Shown: positions 13,149 through 26,379, counted from the stretch's first letter. The stretch is DNA of 64,000 bases from Emergomyces orientalis (GCA_002110485.1 MOWL01000045.1:1302001-1366000); one strand, 5' to 3'. Program-made: numbers and translations. The notes: generated from the letters alone by a model not told the origin.

Positions 13149-14588
13149 AGCTGCCACGCATGTTTTTCACGATGTTGTTTCGCGTCTATGCGGAATCGAT
13201 TGGCAAATCGGTTTGGAAAGTGATGTGTTTTGATTTATTGGTGGTATTTTCATCGTTCAATGGGAATCGGAGGTCTTGTAACTGCGAACCGAAATAGTAG
13301 TCTAATACTCTAGCAAGTTCTTATAGATCGAAATAGATGTTGATTGTACTTGTGTTTTTTTATTGTTGGTGTTTCTTTGTTGTGTTATCGCAATCGCCAA
13401 AACCCTACCACTCAAAAAAAATGTCATTTGTTACTAACAAAAATATTTACCTGACAGCCTGTAAACAACAAATTAACAAGCCCGTTTATGAGGTGCTTCT
13501 CTCCAGTAGGAAATAAATAGTATGAACATCAGCCTAGCATCGTGCGGGATAATTTGTGTTGGGGTGTGGTGATGTGGTTTTCCCCTGCCACCAGGTTTTA
13601 TTCCTTCCCCCAACCTCCTCGATTATTTATTTATTTGACAACAAACCCAAGCACAGCCATGAGAACCAGAGTTTTCTTTAAAAATAATTTTTTATAGAAA
13701 AAGCAAAATATTCATCTACCCGTCGAAGCATATCTTTATAAGAATTAATTAATCAGTTATAATTCGATACCAAAGTTATTTGTCTCTGTTTCCCACGCCA
13801 CAACATTGTGTGTATATACCTATCTAGAAAGAGAGAGAGAGCGGAACGACATCACTTTGTTCAGCGTGCCCGAGCCATTGACCGAGTTCGAATGGTCCAC
13901 TGCTGTCCTGATGGTCTTTTCAGTTCTTGAAATTAACAGGCTACTCCCCCGCGCCGTCTAGCTGCTACTTAACCAGGCACGCTGTCTCCGCTGCTCTGCT
14001 ATCGTGGTCAATTCCGATTGAAACACTAAGGGAGTCGGGCTGCCAGCCCACATCACCCAGCATCATCACGCATCCATTCGCCGCCCAACGTTTCTGCGCT
14101 GCTGCATTAATTTAAATAGCTGTCTCCGCAGACGACGGCATTGTTTCTCGCTCTCGCTCTCGGTCTTGTTTCTCGCCCCTCAGCATCTTCTGATAGACCG
14201 GCCTTCTCCATGTGCACATCGGTCTCCAAAATCGACTTCCAGGGGATTTCCAGTCGAACCGATAGCTGCAGGGCAGCCTGAATACCTATAACAGAAATCA
14301 TTCCCAATTATTTTCGCTTCTCCAATCCACGGCACATTTCTTATTTACATACGCACACACTTCCCGTTCCCTCGACCTGCACCGCCCCGTCTACCCTTCG
14401 ACCTCTGCCCAACTTTCTACTGGAGGGGGAGCACCTTTTTCTCCAGGTTGATTAAATAAACCCGATTACTTTCTGGGTGGATTTCGCCCACGTTTTCAGA
14501 ATACCCGAAGCTGATTCTCCAAGTCTCTTACTGGAGCAATTGATACCTCTCGAACACCAGAGGCACACTTCTTAACCTACTTCTCGCA
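13149..14588. other. Intergenic region
   Basis: About 1.4 kb containing the arginase 3' end and the promoter of the MARVEL-like gene. It is AT-rich in the first half. I see no gene, RNA or element. Confidence 0.55.
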
Positions 14589-15404
14589 ATGTCGAGCTCG
14601 AGCTATACCCTATCCATGGGCCCCCTCGTAAAGCGAAAGTTCAACTGGCCAGATATACCGCTGAACATATGGTTCTCCGTCGTGCTTGCGGGATCAGCAA
14701 CATGTCTGGGTATCTTCAGCTGGTTCATGACGGTGCAGACTCAGATGGAGCTACCGACACCATGGTAAGTTTCATCATAACCTTTAACCTTTCTGTTTCG
14801 TTCCTTCCGCCCCCGTTACCAAAATCCATTCTGCTATACCTGCAACCGTCCCAACGTGTATAAAAACGTAACATAGCCTAATTTCACAAGAGCCAAAAAT
14901 GCTAACAAATCATTGCAACAAAAAATGCAGGGTTTTCCCATTCATGGTAGCCACCGCCGCCCTTACACTCCTATTCCTCTGCCTCATCATCTTTCTCGTC
15001 GTGCAACACTCCCTAATACCCGAAATAATAATACTAGGCAGCTTCATTCTCTGGGTGCTCTGGCTCACGGGCCTGATTGGCACCGCCGTGCAACTGTACG
15101 GCAGCCAGGCGAATATCAATTCGAATTGTCAGAATTGGGTGTCCGATTACGAATTCAAGGGCGCGAGTATCAATACTCTGGCGTGGTTGACGAATTTAAA
15201 TATCTGTAAGTTTTCTAAAGGCTATTCCACACGGAACCTCCCCCCCCCCCCCAACCACCGCGGCCCCGCACCGGACCAGTTGTCTAACAAGAAGAATGAA
15301 TAGGTAATTGCTGGAAAGCCGCTTTCGCATTCGAAGTGGTCGTCTCTGTCTTCCTCGTCTGGATGCTTGTCATGGCTTTCCAGGTCCGGAAGCACATAGA
15401 TCCC

Positions 15405-15413
<9 letters not shown>
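14589..15413 (+). CDS. MARVEL-like four-helix membrane protein
   Basis: Three exons, 14589-14764, 14931-15205 and 15304-15413, give 186 residues. Four hydrophobic helices are visible: from LNIWFSVVLAGSATCLGIFSWF (about 25-46), from FPFMVATAALTLLFLCLIIF (about 61-83), from EIIILGSFILWVLWLTGLIG (about 88-115), and CNCWKAAFAFEVVVSVFLVW onward (about 151-176). Both termini are short and hydrophilic. A conserved loop lies between helices 3 and 4 (ANINSNCQNWVSDYEFKG). This topology fits fungal MARVEL-domain proteins of the plasma membrane, whose roles are mostly unknown. The final Asp codon and the stop lie at the very start of a TGAT tetranucleotide repeat. Confidence 0.87.
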
Positions 15414-15442
<29 letters not shown>

Positions 15443-15450
15443 CGATCGAT
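15408..15450. repeat. (TGAT)n microsatellite over the stop codon
   Basis: About eight TGAT units decay into ATCGATCG. The first units supply the last sense codon and the TGA stop of the MARVEL-like gene, so length changes downstream of the stop leave the protein unchanged. Confidence 0.9.
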
Positions 15451-17044
15451 GGATCAGCCAGAGTCTCACCGCATCGCATCCTATCATGTTACTTTTATAT
15501 GTTGTTTAGGATTATGGCTATTTTTTATTTTTTATTCATTTTATATATATATGGTACATATCACTCAGCGTCTGATATCCCGCACATTATCTGGAGTTTA
15601 TTTTTGTTGTGTTTTGTTTTGTCTTTCAGGTGATAGGGACGCAGACCAGCGGCTGGCAACTGTGTTCGGAACGACAAAAAATAAAATGATTGACTGATAT
15701 GTATGGATTGGGCTCGATTGATGTTTCTTAAGTTGCATGGCGTTCAGGAAGGACAGGAAAGATAATTGATTTGATGTGTGATATGCATACTACTGGCGGG
15801 AGGGAATTTGCCAGCAATTTTTTTTATATTTTATCTCCCTTATTTTCCTTTCCTCATTTTTGCAACTATGTAGATTAATTAAGATACTTAAAAAACTCTC
15901 GTAAACTAATTTTTGAAAATTCCACTAGAGGGAAGCGTTTCGTGTATAGATTTTCGAACAGGGGGCATCCATGGACGCCAAACGTGTTTCCTCGTGACGT
16001 GCTTCGTTCCGGGAAGCCTTGAGGGTAATACTACGACCGTGGTTGGAACCTAGCCACCACAAGAGGCAATAATATGTATACAGCTCTTGGGCGAATTTTG
16101 TCCCATGGTTTGAGCGAGTGTCATGTTCCTAGTTACATTGTCGACAGGGCAAGGCAAAAAATATAAATATCGCAGGTTTGCTGGCAAACCAGTCGTAACT
16201 GTGGACGGTGTGTGTTGTGTTTCGAGGCTGTTCCCTGGGACATTTGGATGCTGCAGAACAGCTTAATTCCCCAATAGGAATTGCACATGCAGCATGCCGA
16301 GAGCTTCAACAAGCAGTAGCTTTTTGTTAAGCTCTCTAGTCAAGGATCGCCATGTTATTGGGTGGCTGAAATAGCTGTTGGAAAACTTAATAAGATCAAG
16401 TTTGAGTTAAGGTGAGATTCGTGGGCGGGTTGATTTGAGGCGCGTTCGTAATTGGATAACATCAAAAGGAAATTCTCAATACGGAGGATTTCTTGAGTTT
16501 CTTTTTCAGAAATCAAGTCTGAAGCTCCAAATTGAATGATATTTTGGAGCTCTTGATAGCTTAACATCCTCCGTTACTGTGGCGACACCAATCTATGGAT
16601 CCATCCTCCTATGGATCTCAGGAGCAAGTCACGGGATCTATTATGTAATATAGTTCCCAGGCAGCCCCGTTTTTGCGCGACTTCCAAGATTCCAACAGGC
16701 TCCTAGACCGGCCTATGGGAGCCTAGGTACCCTGCAGTATTACGGCAGTGCGGGAGTGACCTCAGAGTCAACACCAACCCTGTTCCCCAGCCCCATTTCT
16801 CTCTCTGCAATAATCCCCCCATTACCTCATCCGGGCCTCATCCGACGCCGTTCCATTTCCATCATCCGTCATCCATCATCATCCATCTCACTCTCACTCT
16901 CTTCTTCTTCATCCCTCCCTCTCCATCAACTCCCATCGTCTTCTCTCTTTTCTATTTTCTCTGCGGTTTCTTTTTATACTCATCATCGTTCGAATTCTGC
17001 TTTTGTTTCCTTCTCTAAATTGCGTTCCGCCCTGACCAACCATC
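15414..17044. other. Intergenic region before proteinase A
   Basis: About 1.6 kb. The last 250 bases are strongly CT-rich, typical of a fungal promoter and leader just upstream of a well-expressed gene. A small minus-strand frame at 16355-16567 has no supporting motif. Confidence 0.55.
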
Positions 17045-18480
17045 ATGAAGTACAATCTGCTGCTTGCAGCGACTGCTCTTCTGGGCACGTCGTCTGCAAA
17101 GGTACACAAGTTGAAACTCAGTAAATTACCTCTATCGGAGCAACTTGTAAGTAATATTTTGACGGAGGATGGCTTGTCCTGTTTTGATTTGGTCTGGAGA
17201 GGCGATGTTGACTAACCCCGACGATGATGGACTTCTAGGACAATGTCAACATCGACACCCACGTCAAGGCGCTTGGTCAAAAGTACATGGGCATCCGACC
17301 ATCTCAGCATATCGATGAAATGTTCAAAGATACCGCCCAGGCTTCTTCAGGTCACAGTGTTCTGGTAGACAACTTCCTTAACGCTCAATGTATGTTATCC
17401 ATCGGCCTACTCGCAAGCTTCATGATCTACCACTCCCTTTAGAACCACACCTCTGACTAGCCCCTAGATTACTCAGAGATTGCGATCGGCACTCCTCCTC
17501 AGACTTTCAAGGTCGTTCTCGATACCGGAAGCTCCAACCTCTGGGTTCCATCATCCGAATGTGGTTCCATCGCTTGCTACCTTCACAGCAAGTACGACTC
17601 TTCCGCCTCGTCCACCTACAAGAAGAATGGGTCCGAGTTCGCCATTCGCTACGGCTCTGGAAGCCTCACCGGCTTCATTTCAAAGGACACACTCCGGATC
17701 GGTGACCTGACCGTGGAGAAGCAACTCTTTGCAGAGGCAACGAGCGAACCTGGTCTTGCATTTGCCTTTGGCCGATTTGACGGCATCCTTGGCTTGGGAT
17801 ATGACACCATCTCCGTAAACAAGATTCCACCTCCATTTTACGAAATGCTCAACCAGAACCTTCTCGATGAGCCCGTGTTCAGCTTTTATCTGGGCGATAC
17901 CAATATCGAAGGTGATGAGTCCGAGGCTGTCTTCGGAGGTATCAACAAGGACCATTACACTGGTGAACTAGTCAAGATTCCCCTTCGTCGCAAAGCTTAC
18001 TGGGAGGTTGATCTCGATGCCATCACCTTTGGCAAGGAGAGGGCTGAGTTGGACAACACTGGTGTCATCCTTGACACTGGTACTTCCCTTATTGCCCTGC
18101 CTTCCACCCTCGCTGAGCTTCTGTAAGTACAGCCTGTTGTGTATCCATAAATACGAATGTTGGTGATTGTGCTAACAGTATATTACTATAGAAACAAGGA
18201 AATCGGCGCCAAGAAGTCTTTCAACGGCCAATACACCATCGACTGCTCGAAGCGTGACGGTCTCCCCGACCTCACCTTCACCCTGACCGGCCACAACTTC
18301 ACCATCGGTCCGTATGACTACATCCTGGAGGTGCAAGGATCCTGCATCAGCAGCTTCATGGGCATGGATTTCCCAGAGCCGGTTGGCCCTCTCGCCATCC
18401 TTGGCGATGCCTTCCTCAGACGATACTATAGCGTCTATGACTTGGGCAACAACGCTGTTGGCTTGGCGAAGGCCAAGTAA
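17045..18480 (+). CDS. PEP2: Vacuolar aspartic protease (proteinase A type)
   Basis: Four exons, 17045-17146, 17239-17389, 17468-18122 and 18192-18480, give 398 residues. It is a pepsin-family endopeptidase of the vacuole that activates other vacuolar hydrolases. A signal peptide (MKYNLLLAATALLGTSSA) is followed by a propeptide to about residue 70. The two catalytic motifs are DTGSS (Asp103) and DTGTS (Asp287), with the flap tyrosine in AIRYGSGS. N-glycosylation sequons occur at NGS and at NFT in GHNFTIGP. The chain ends in the family-typical YYSVYDLGNNAVGLAKAK. The compact length and lack of a C-terminal GPI-type tail argue for the vacuolar enzyme over secreted or yapsin-type enzymes. The name follows fungal usage (PEP2/PEP4). 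Confidence 0.95.
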
Positions 18481-20449
18481 AGCTCTCTCCCTCCCTCTCC
18501 TATCTCTGTTTGTTGTTGCTCTGACGGATTGATTCCGTTGGCATTTTAGCTAGAGTAAGAGGGATTATAGGAGAGTGTAGGTAGCTAGCCAGCGAAGACA
18601 GGGGGGCGAGAAAGGGGTGACAATAATCAACAGTGTTACAACCGTGTTACGATGTACTCTTTTTCTTTCCCTTTTCTTTTTTCTTTCTTGTTTTTTCTTC
18701 TTTCTTCTCCTTCTGCTCCTGGCCGTTTGTTAATTGCGAACCTCTGTTTCATTCCATACGTTTATTTTCCCCCTCTTTTCTTTTCTTTTCTTTTTTTTTT
18801 TATTTATAGTTTTTGCGGAACCCAAGTAAATTGAGTTGAGTTGAGTTTTTCAATGGGTTGAAGGGGAAATCTCAACTCCTGTAAGCGTTATGTAGCTAGC
18901 TAGCAGACGGAGCATATCACTGCATATCTAGGTGCCTGCCTACCCTACTCTCTTGCTACTCTATATTTTTTATACATATTGTTATTATTATGTGGTAGGA
19001 AGAATCTAGCTATGATGCATTGAACGGGTTAGATATAATAATAGAAATAATGATAGTACAAAAAGAGAAAAAAAGAAAAATAAATAAGTAGAAGAAGCAG
19101 CCGCCTGCTGGATTTAATTTCTAGATGACGTTGTGGGGCATGGTTGGGCTTAGCGTGGGCGGTTGAGAGAATCTTGTGATAATGAACCAGCAGCTAAGTA
19201 ACTCCGTACCAACATTTAAATTATCTATTCTCCGTACTAGTAGGGTATTTAGACAGCCCCGAGGAGATAATGCACCTAAACAGATACTATGTGGTCCAAT
19301 ACACATGTATTTCTCGCTGATAAGGCTGTTGAATGTACCCGAAGTATAGGTACACACTCCCTGCCAAAGACAGCGGGCGTGGGCATGGTAGCGGTACACC
19401 GCAACCCATGGCACCACCCCTCTCCCCAGTTTCCGGCTAAACACGCCAAGAAAACCACGCTAAGACCCAGGCAGCGCAGGCAATTCAATTTCTGGCCCGG
19501 TGGCCGAAGATAACAAGATCGCCCAGCCAGTCCTTTCGCCTCCATAATAAAAGAAAAAGAAAGCCCCCCGTCACCCATATCCCGCCCGTCCCCCCCCCCC
19601 GTCCCCCCGTCCGCCGCCAAACTCCAAAACGCCCACACCAAAACCTCCAAGCTTCCACTTGCAGACTTGGGACATCCAGACCTTGACTCCAAACTCCAAA
19701 CTCAACCACATCAAAACACCACAGCAACATCACATCACTCTGCCCAGTTCCCACTACTACCGTTATCTGCCATTTCACCACCAGCTGTATTCCCTCAATT
19801 CAACTTCTCCATTCCTTCTTTCACCAACACATACAGTTCAGTTCAGTTCAGTTCAATTCAATTCAACTCAACTCAATTCAATTCAATACAATACAATAGG
19901 GTTCAGCTTACGACCTTGTACATCGCTCACTCTAGCAAATTCCGCAAACACCCCACCCGCTTCGCCCGCTCTTTCGCGTTATCTATCCCTTTCAAATTCC
20001 CTCTCGCACCCGCAGACCCCAGAAACAGCCACCAGCTACGAGAATATACCTATTCTGCATTACCATCAAAAGGTCCTATATAAACCCGAATATCCCCCGT
20101 TCTGAGCCCCCTTCAAACACATCGACTCTATCGCATTTTCAAAGAAACCCTCCCGCGTCGCTCCCCTCACGCAAAGAACCCACCACAACAAAACAAACCG
20201 AATCAATCAGGCGAACGAAACTTTACCTCTATTATTATTTACCTACACCAAACCTCCTGCTCCTCCTCCCGCTCCTCCCTTCGCCCCGGCTTTAATCCTG
20301 AATATGGCCGCATAAACAAAACCGAGACCCCGCGACATAAAAAAAAAAAATAAACAAAGCAATAATAAATAGCCAACGATATTTTTCTTCTTCTTCCTCT
20401 TCTTCCTCCTCCTCCTCTTCTTCTTCTCTCCCCATCCCCCCCAAAAGGA
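18481..20449. other. Proteinase A 3' end and FCP1 upstream region
   Basis: About 2 kb without a supported gene. It holds T-rich 3' sequence, several C runs near 19590-19610, a pentanucleotide repeat and a polypyrimidine block just before the FCP1 start. The overlapping frames at 19659-20105 are translations of low-complexity DNA. Confidence 0.55.
19834..19899. repeat. Degenerate TTCAG/TTCAA pentanucleotide repeat
   Basis: Some thirteen units of a five-base repeat drift from TTCAG to TTCAA, CTCAA and ATACA. The repeat lies about 550 bases upstream of the FCP1 start. Confidence 0.85.
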
Positions 20450-23414
20450 ATGCTTTTGAAACTATCCACCAGCCTCCACTACCCCATCACCGTCACAGAG
20501 CTGTTGAAGCGCCCTGGCGACACCGTCCAGCAAGGCGAGGCCATCTTCGCATACTACTACCGCACAACAGTGACGGAGGGTGACGGGTTGGGAAACAAGC
20601 ATGATGTGCTCAAGACTTTTCCGACGAGGTTTGAGTCGGCGGTTGATGGGAAGTTGGTTGCTTGGAGGGTTAGGGAGGGTGCTGTGATTGAGGGACCGTA
20701 AGTTGTTTGATTTTATATTCTTATTTATTTATATATTTTTGGAGATTGATTGTTTTTGTTGTTGCGCTTTATGCTAATTGATTATTGTTTTGGATCTCTT
20801 TGGGTAGGATTGATGTTGCGGAAATTGATGAGCCTTGTTCCCATGAGGTCCAGTTTGAGGGGATGTGCGCTAATTGTGGGAAGGATATGACTGAGTAAGG
20901 CCGTTTTCCTTTTTTCCTTTTTTTTTTTTTTTTCCCTCTCTCGCTCTTATTTACTCACTACTTGTTTTACCCTTTTTTTTGTTTTGCATATTTGCTAATA
21001 TATGTTGGTGGATTTTTTTTTTTTTTTTTTGCTCAACTTATAGGTTGAACTATAACACGGAAGTTTTGGATTCATCCCGCGCCCCGATACGTATGGTGCA
21101 TGATAACTCCTCTCTAACGGTCAGCGAGAACGAAGCAACACGGGTAGAAGAGGATGCGAAACGCCGGCTTCTCTCGTCAAGACGATTATCACTTGTTGTC
21201 GACCTGGACCAGACCATTATTCACGCGACAGTAGATCCCACGGTGGCAGAGTGGCAACAGGACAAAGATAACCCGAATTATGAGGCGGTCAAGGACGTAC
21301 GCGCTTTTCAACTTGTAGACGACGGACCTGGCATGAAAGGGTGTTGGTACTACATCAAATTACGACCGGGGCTAGAAGAGTTTCTACGGGAAATATCCGC
21401 GCTATTTGAACTACACATCTACACAATGGGGACCCGCGCGTATGCGCAGCATATTGCAAATATCGTGGATCCAGACCGCAAGATTTTCGGAGACAGGATA
21501 CTTAGCCGTGACGAGAGCGGGAGTTTGACTGCCAAGAACCTTCAACGCCTCTTCCCCGTGGATACGAAAATGGTTGTCATCATAGATGATAGAGGTGATG
21601 TGTGGAAGTGGACGGATAATTTGATCAAAGTGTTACCTTACGATTTCTTCGTTGGCATTGGCGATATTAACTCCAGTTTCCTCCCGAAGAAACAAGAATT
21701 TAAAGCCCTCCCCAGGGGCGCTCCCAAGTCGACAAAGGAAGTTGAAGTGACGAGGGCGACGATCAATGGGGCCGGTGCAGTGGACGCAGATGGGAAATCG
21801 ACCACGGAAATATCAGCGCTAGAGCAACTGGTTACTATGGGAGGTGGCGATAACCCAGTGCTGCTTCAAGAACAGGCCAATGAACAGGAAGAAGCAATCG
21901 CACATCAAGTTGAAGAACGACCACTGCTGCAGAAACAAAAACAGCTCGATGCTGAAGATGAGGCAGCTGAGTTGATAGCAGCGGGTGAAAATGGGGATTT
22001 ATCGAGTGATGATTCTCACGACTCGTCAAGACACCGCCATCACCTACTGGAAAACAATGACAGTGAACTACACAGACTTCAAGAGCGGCTCAAGGCAGTG
22101 CATAAGGCCTTTTTCGACGAGTATGATCGGAGACGAACCAACTCGCTTGGAGGGAGAGTATCGGCTCTAAGAGGCGAACGCGTCCCTTCTAAAGATAAGG
22201 GAATTGATCTCCGTATTGTACCAGATGTCAAAGTCATAATGCCACAGATAAAACGACCCGTACTTGAGTCTGTCGTACTGGTATTTTCCGGCGTCCTACC
22301 CCTTGGAACCGACACGCAGAATGCCGACATCTCACTCTGGGCTAAAAGTTTCGGTGCGGCCATCTCTCAAAAGGTCAGTTCTAGAACCACCCATCTCGTC
22401 GCTGGCAGAAACCGCACTGCAAAAGTACGCGAAGCAACGCGGTATCCCGATATTAAAATCGTAACGGTGCAATGGCTACTTGACTCGATAACGCAATGGA
22501 AACGCTTAGACGAGGAGCCGTACCTCGTCCCCGTGCACCCGGAGGATAGAGGGGAACCAATCGGTTCCTCTACCAACGCCTCGCCAGGGGGCTCCGCCAA
22601 GGCCTCCAATGGCAGTCTCGATGATTACTCGTTCCTTTCTTCGTCGGAAGAGGATGATACTATCACTGAAAATAACACCGAGACTGACGAGAGCGAGGGG
22701 TCGAAGCTGCGGGTCCGGACCAATGACCTAGATGAGATTGATGTGGAGATTCTGCAATCCGCGGGGCTCACTGAACATTCGCCCATCGGCTATGATGCAG
22801 AGCAACAAGCTGCGGTGCACGATGAGTTGAGGGCATTTTTGGGTAGCGATAATGAGGATAGTGAGAGTGATAGTGATTTCTCGCTTGGGTCGTTTGGCGT
22901 GCAACAGCAAGGGACGTCTAGCGGTAGGAGAAAACGGAAGAGAGGCACGGAGAGCGATGAGAGTGGTGGCGAGTCGAGTGTTGGTGAAGCTGGGGGAGAA
23001 AGAAGGGCGTCCTCACGATCAGGTTCAGTCTCGGGTGGCCCGGCCGCTGGCTCTTCTGGATCGCGCCTCGCGCAAAAAATCAAATTGTCCCATGAGAGAA
23101 ATACCGGGTTGAAGAATGTGGCGACGATCCGGTCTAGGGGATCCTCTGAAGCACCTGCACAAGCACCTGTTCCTATACCGAACCCTCCGCCAAATGCTGA
23201 AGATGAAGATATTGGCGATGAGTCAGATACGACTGAGTATAATAATAACGATATGGATCCTGAGGATGATGAAGATGCGTTGGAGAGGGAGATGTTGGCA
23301 GCTTTTGAAGATGGGGGGTGGGAGGAAGACGCGAAAGAGGGAGAGGGGATGGAGAACCAGGAGGAAGAGGCGGCGGAGGAGGAGGAAGAGGAAGATGGGT
23401 TGGGTCTTCAATAG
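20450..23414 (+). CDS. FCP1: RNA polymerase II CTD phosphatase FCP1
   Basis: Three exons, 20450-20697, 20808-20894 and 21044-23414, give 901 residues. FCP1 dephosphorylates the C-terminal repeat of the largest RNA polymerase II subunit, recycling the polymerase after transcription. The catalytic motif DLDQT (Asp165 and Asp167) lies in the FCPH domain, followed by LRPGLEEFL, YTMGTRAYA and the VVIIDDRGDVW motif. A BRCT domain (about 515-610) contains VVLVFSGVLPL, SSRTTHLVAGR and VTVQWLLDSI. Before the catalytic domain is a biotinyl/lipoyl-like N-terminal region with a CSHEVQFEGMCANCG cysteine motif. The C-terminal 300 residues are acidic and Ser-rich, with a final Glu run, as in other FCP1 proteins, where this tail contacts TFIIF. 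Splice sites were picked to keep the CANCGKDMTE-LNYNTEV junction. Confidence 0.95.
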
Positions 23415-24747
23415 CCCTCAGAGTGAAAATTTAAGTTTAAGATGGGAGAGACGACACGGGCGAATGGATGATTCGTTTCTGCATGGAAGTTGTTTCTCTT
23501 TCTCACCGTTTGTCGCCAACACGCAAAAACACACATATATAACACGCAACATAACATACCCCCTCAAGCGCACCCCACATATGTCCTCAACAAACAGCAA
23601 AAAATCGTTTTCCATTCCCCCTCCCCCAGAAGGGTAAACCCGATACCTGCTTCATCATACGCCAATCTCCCCCCCCCTTTTTCCCCCCGAACAAAACGGC
23701 TATTTCAAACGGGTTTATTTTTTATTTGGTTTTTTTCTGTTTCCTAAATCTCCCAACCATCTCCTGTCGTCCTATTCCTATTTATCTATCCATCAACCAG
23801 TCAAATGCAGCATAGCGAGGCGTTTTATTCAATTTCAGCGCCTCTTGAATTCTTTTTTCTTTTCTTTTCTTTTTTTTCTCCCCAATTTTGAGAATTATAT
23901 TGCTGCTTTTGGTGGGTTTTGCAGTTTGAATTACTTGTTAGTTGTTTCATTTTGTTTTCAATCTAATTTTTTCTCTTGTTTTTTCCTTTTTTCTCTTCAT
24001 GGCTATTCATTTCAATTTTTTTTTTTTTTTTTTTTTTTTTGGTGTGTGCTTTCCTGAATGTGTGTATATATGTGTATGGCATCTTCTATTGATCTCTATC
24101 TTCACCTTGGTTCGCTGGTTCCTAAGGTACCTACTATATCTTGGGTTTCTGTAAAAAGAGAAGAGGGTGGTTACTTAAATTTATTATATTAGGTAGGCAG
24201 GCTATTTTTATTTCAGATTCCTGAATGCCCAAAGTTATGCAGCTTGGTAGAAGGAAACGCTTTGTCTCTTTCCCCTTCTGCTCTGGCACTTTTTTCCCCT
24301 CCGATTCAACTTGTCCGTTTCTTTTGGCGGGCTAGGTGAGATAAAAATGGGTAGAAAACGTCTTTGGGCTGCGAATGGAGTGTTAATTAATATGGAGATG
24401 GGGTATATAGACTAAACACCAAGGTGAATTCTATTATAGTACGTATGAGATATTCATTCATTCGGCTTCTATTTGGGATAAAGACAAGGGGGAAAACCAC
24501 TGGGAGTGTGTTGTTGGTACAGCTTTGTAGTTAAGTGTAATTAAATCGACAAAGATTGAATGGATGATGCTCTGGGTTGCCATTTGGCTTTGCCTTCCAC
24601 CTCCTTCCTCTTCCTTTCCGCTCCTGAATTCGTATATGAGAGGAAGAGAGCGTTAAAAACGAGGATACGCATTTTACAACATGCGTACGTAGATCCCGAA
24701 CGAAGAGAACTCGGTTTCCTCTTTTTTTTTTTTTGCTTTTTTCTGCC
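23415..24747. other. Intergenic region between convergent FCP1 and Rpt3
   Basis: The 3' untranslated regions of both genes. They are very T-rich, with a T run of about 25 at 24016-24040. No gene is seen. Confidence 0.55.
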
Positions 24748-26379
24748 TCAGCGGTAAAAGTCGAACCTGGCGGTTACGGTTAGCAAAAGTGACCCTTACA
24801 ATGAGGTTTGATATTCGTTGCACAAAAAGAATAAAGACGCACTTATCAGCATCCTGTGCTCCCTTGACCTGGCTCGAGTAAGCGTCCTCCAGGTCTGACT
24901 GGATGATGTTGTATCTGTTCTTGCGAACGGCCCGTAGACCAGCCTCCTGCATGATAGCGGCAATGACAGCGCCAGATAGCGGATCATTTCGAACAATCAA
25001 AGAATCCAGATCCACCTCCGGTGACAGAGACATTTTAGAAGCGATGGTAGTGAAGATCAACCGACGCTCTCGTCGATCACGGAGGGAGGGGAATTCAATC
25101 TTGCGATCGAGACGACCCGGGCGCAGCAGGGCAGGATCCAGCGTGTCCGCGCGGTTGGTAGCCATGATGACTTTCACATTGCTTGTCTGATCGAAGCCGT
25201 CCATTTGGTTGAGTAGTTCCAGCAGGATACGTTGCACCTCGCGATCAGCACCTGTTTGAGCGTCGAATCGCTTTGTAGCGATGGCGTCGATTTCGTCGAT
25301 GAAAATGATTGCTGGCGAATTTTCGCGGGCCATTCGGAAAACGTCGCGGACCATTCGAGGGCCTTCGCCTAGGTACTTTTGCACGAACTCGGATCCGACA
25401 ACTCGGATGAAGTTGGCTGTCGTGCTGTTGGCTACTGCCTTGACAAGCATGGTTTTACCAGTTCCTGGGGGTCCATATAGAAGTACGCCGCGGGGGGGAT
25501 CGATTCCTATAGGAATTTTTGGTTAGCTATTATAAAATAAAATAAAAATTGAAAGAAGCTCTATAAGCCTATGAAACGTGTCACACCAATTTGTTTATAT
25601 AAATCGAAATGCGTCAGGGGTAGCTCGACGGCTTCTCTGATCTCCTGTTTCTGCATATCCAATCCTCCCACGTCTGCGTATGTAACATCTGGTTTTTCGT
25701 CGACACCAAGCATAGCAATAGAAGAATCAGCTTCCGGTGGAAGTATGTCGACGAGGGAGTTGGAGTGGCGATGTAGAGCGACGGATGATGAGGGTTTCAA
25801 CAATTCGCGATCAAGGGTAGATAGGATGCGAACGACGTAATTCGAGCCAGTTGATGATTGTACAATACCGGTGCTATAACAAAGTGGTAGCCATTAGCAT
25901 ATCTAGAATAAGATATAACAGACAAAAATCCAAATTTGAAGCCCTTACTTTTGGTCGATGGCCTCCATAAACTGGCCGATTACAAGAGGAACACTTTGTA
26001 TGCGCTTGATCTCTTCTTGAGCTCGAACAAGCTCCCGCTTCAAACTTCTGTAGAAATATTAGACAATGAAAGATTATATTTTCCCCCCTTCCTTCCTGGA
26101 GACTGGAGATATCATACCTCTGTTCATCCTTGATATATTCCTCTTGGAGGTTTATGTACCTGCACAACGTGTCAGTTTTAGTGGCGACATTCAAAACACT
26201 CGACAATAAAACCCAACGTACTCTAGGTGTCGTTGTAATCTCTTGAGGGTGGCATAGTCATCACCATCGTCATTTCCAGCTCCTTCCAAGGGATCGATGT
26301 TTGGAATCGCGTCCGCCGGTGTTGTCTTTCTGTAGGGCGGCACCACGGCCGCTGGGTTCTCAACGACGACGTCTCCCAT
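24748..26379 (-). CDS. RPT3: 26S proteasome regulatory ATPase Rpt3 (subunit 6B)
   Basis: Six exons on the minus strand: 26379-26222, 26159-26118, 26047-25949, 25873-25587, 25506-24843 and 24766-24748. Together they give 422 residues, the usual length. Rpt3 is one of six AAA ATPases in the base of the 19S particle and unfolds substrates into the 20S core. The N-terminal coiled coil (about 40-85) is followed by an OB fold (IDQNTGIVQSSTGSNYVVRI onward). The AAA domain shows Walker A GPPGTGKT (207-214), Walker B IIFIDEID (263-270) and the arginine-finger context RPGRLDRKIEFP. The final exon is only 19 nt and encodes FDFYR plus stop, close to the conserved C-terminal tail that docks into the 20S ring. 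The gene is divergent from the sugar kinase, 625 bases away. Confidence 0.95.

Noticed and set aside
17045..18480. Secreted or GPI-anchored aspartic protease (yapsin type)
   Set aside because: There is no C-terminal Ser/Thr-rich tail or GPI signal. The length and the NNAVGLAKAK end fit the vacuolar enzyme.
19659..20105. Overlapping frames of about 140 codons upstream of FCP1
   Set aside because: These are translations of C/A-rich and pentanucleotide-repeat DNA in two frames at once, with no conserved motif.
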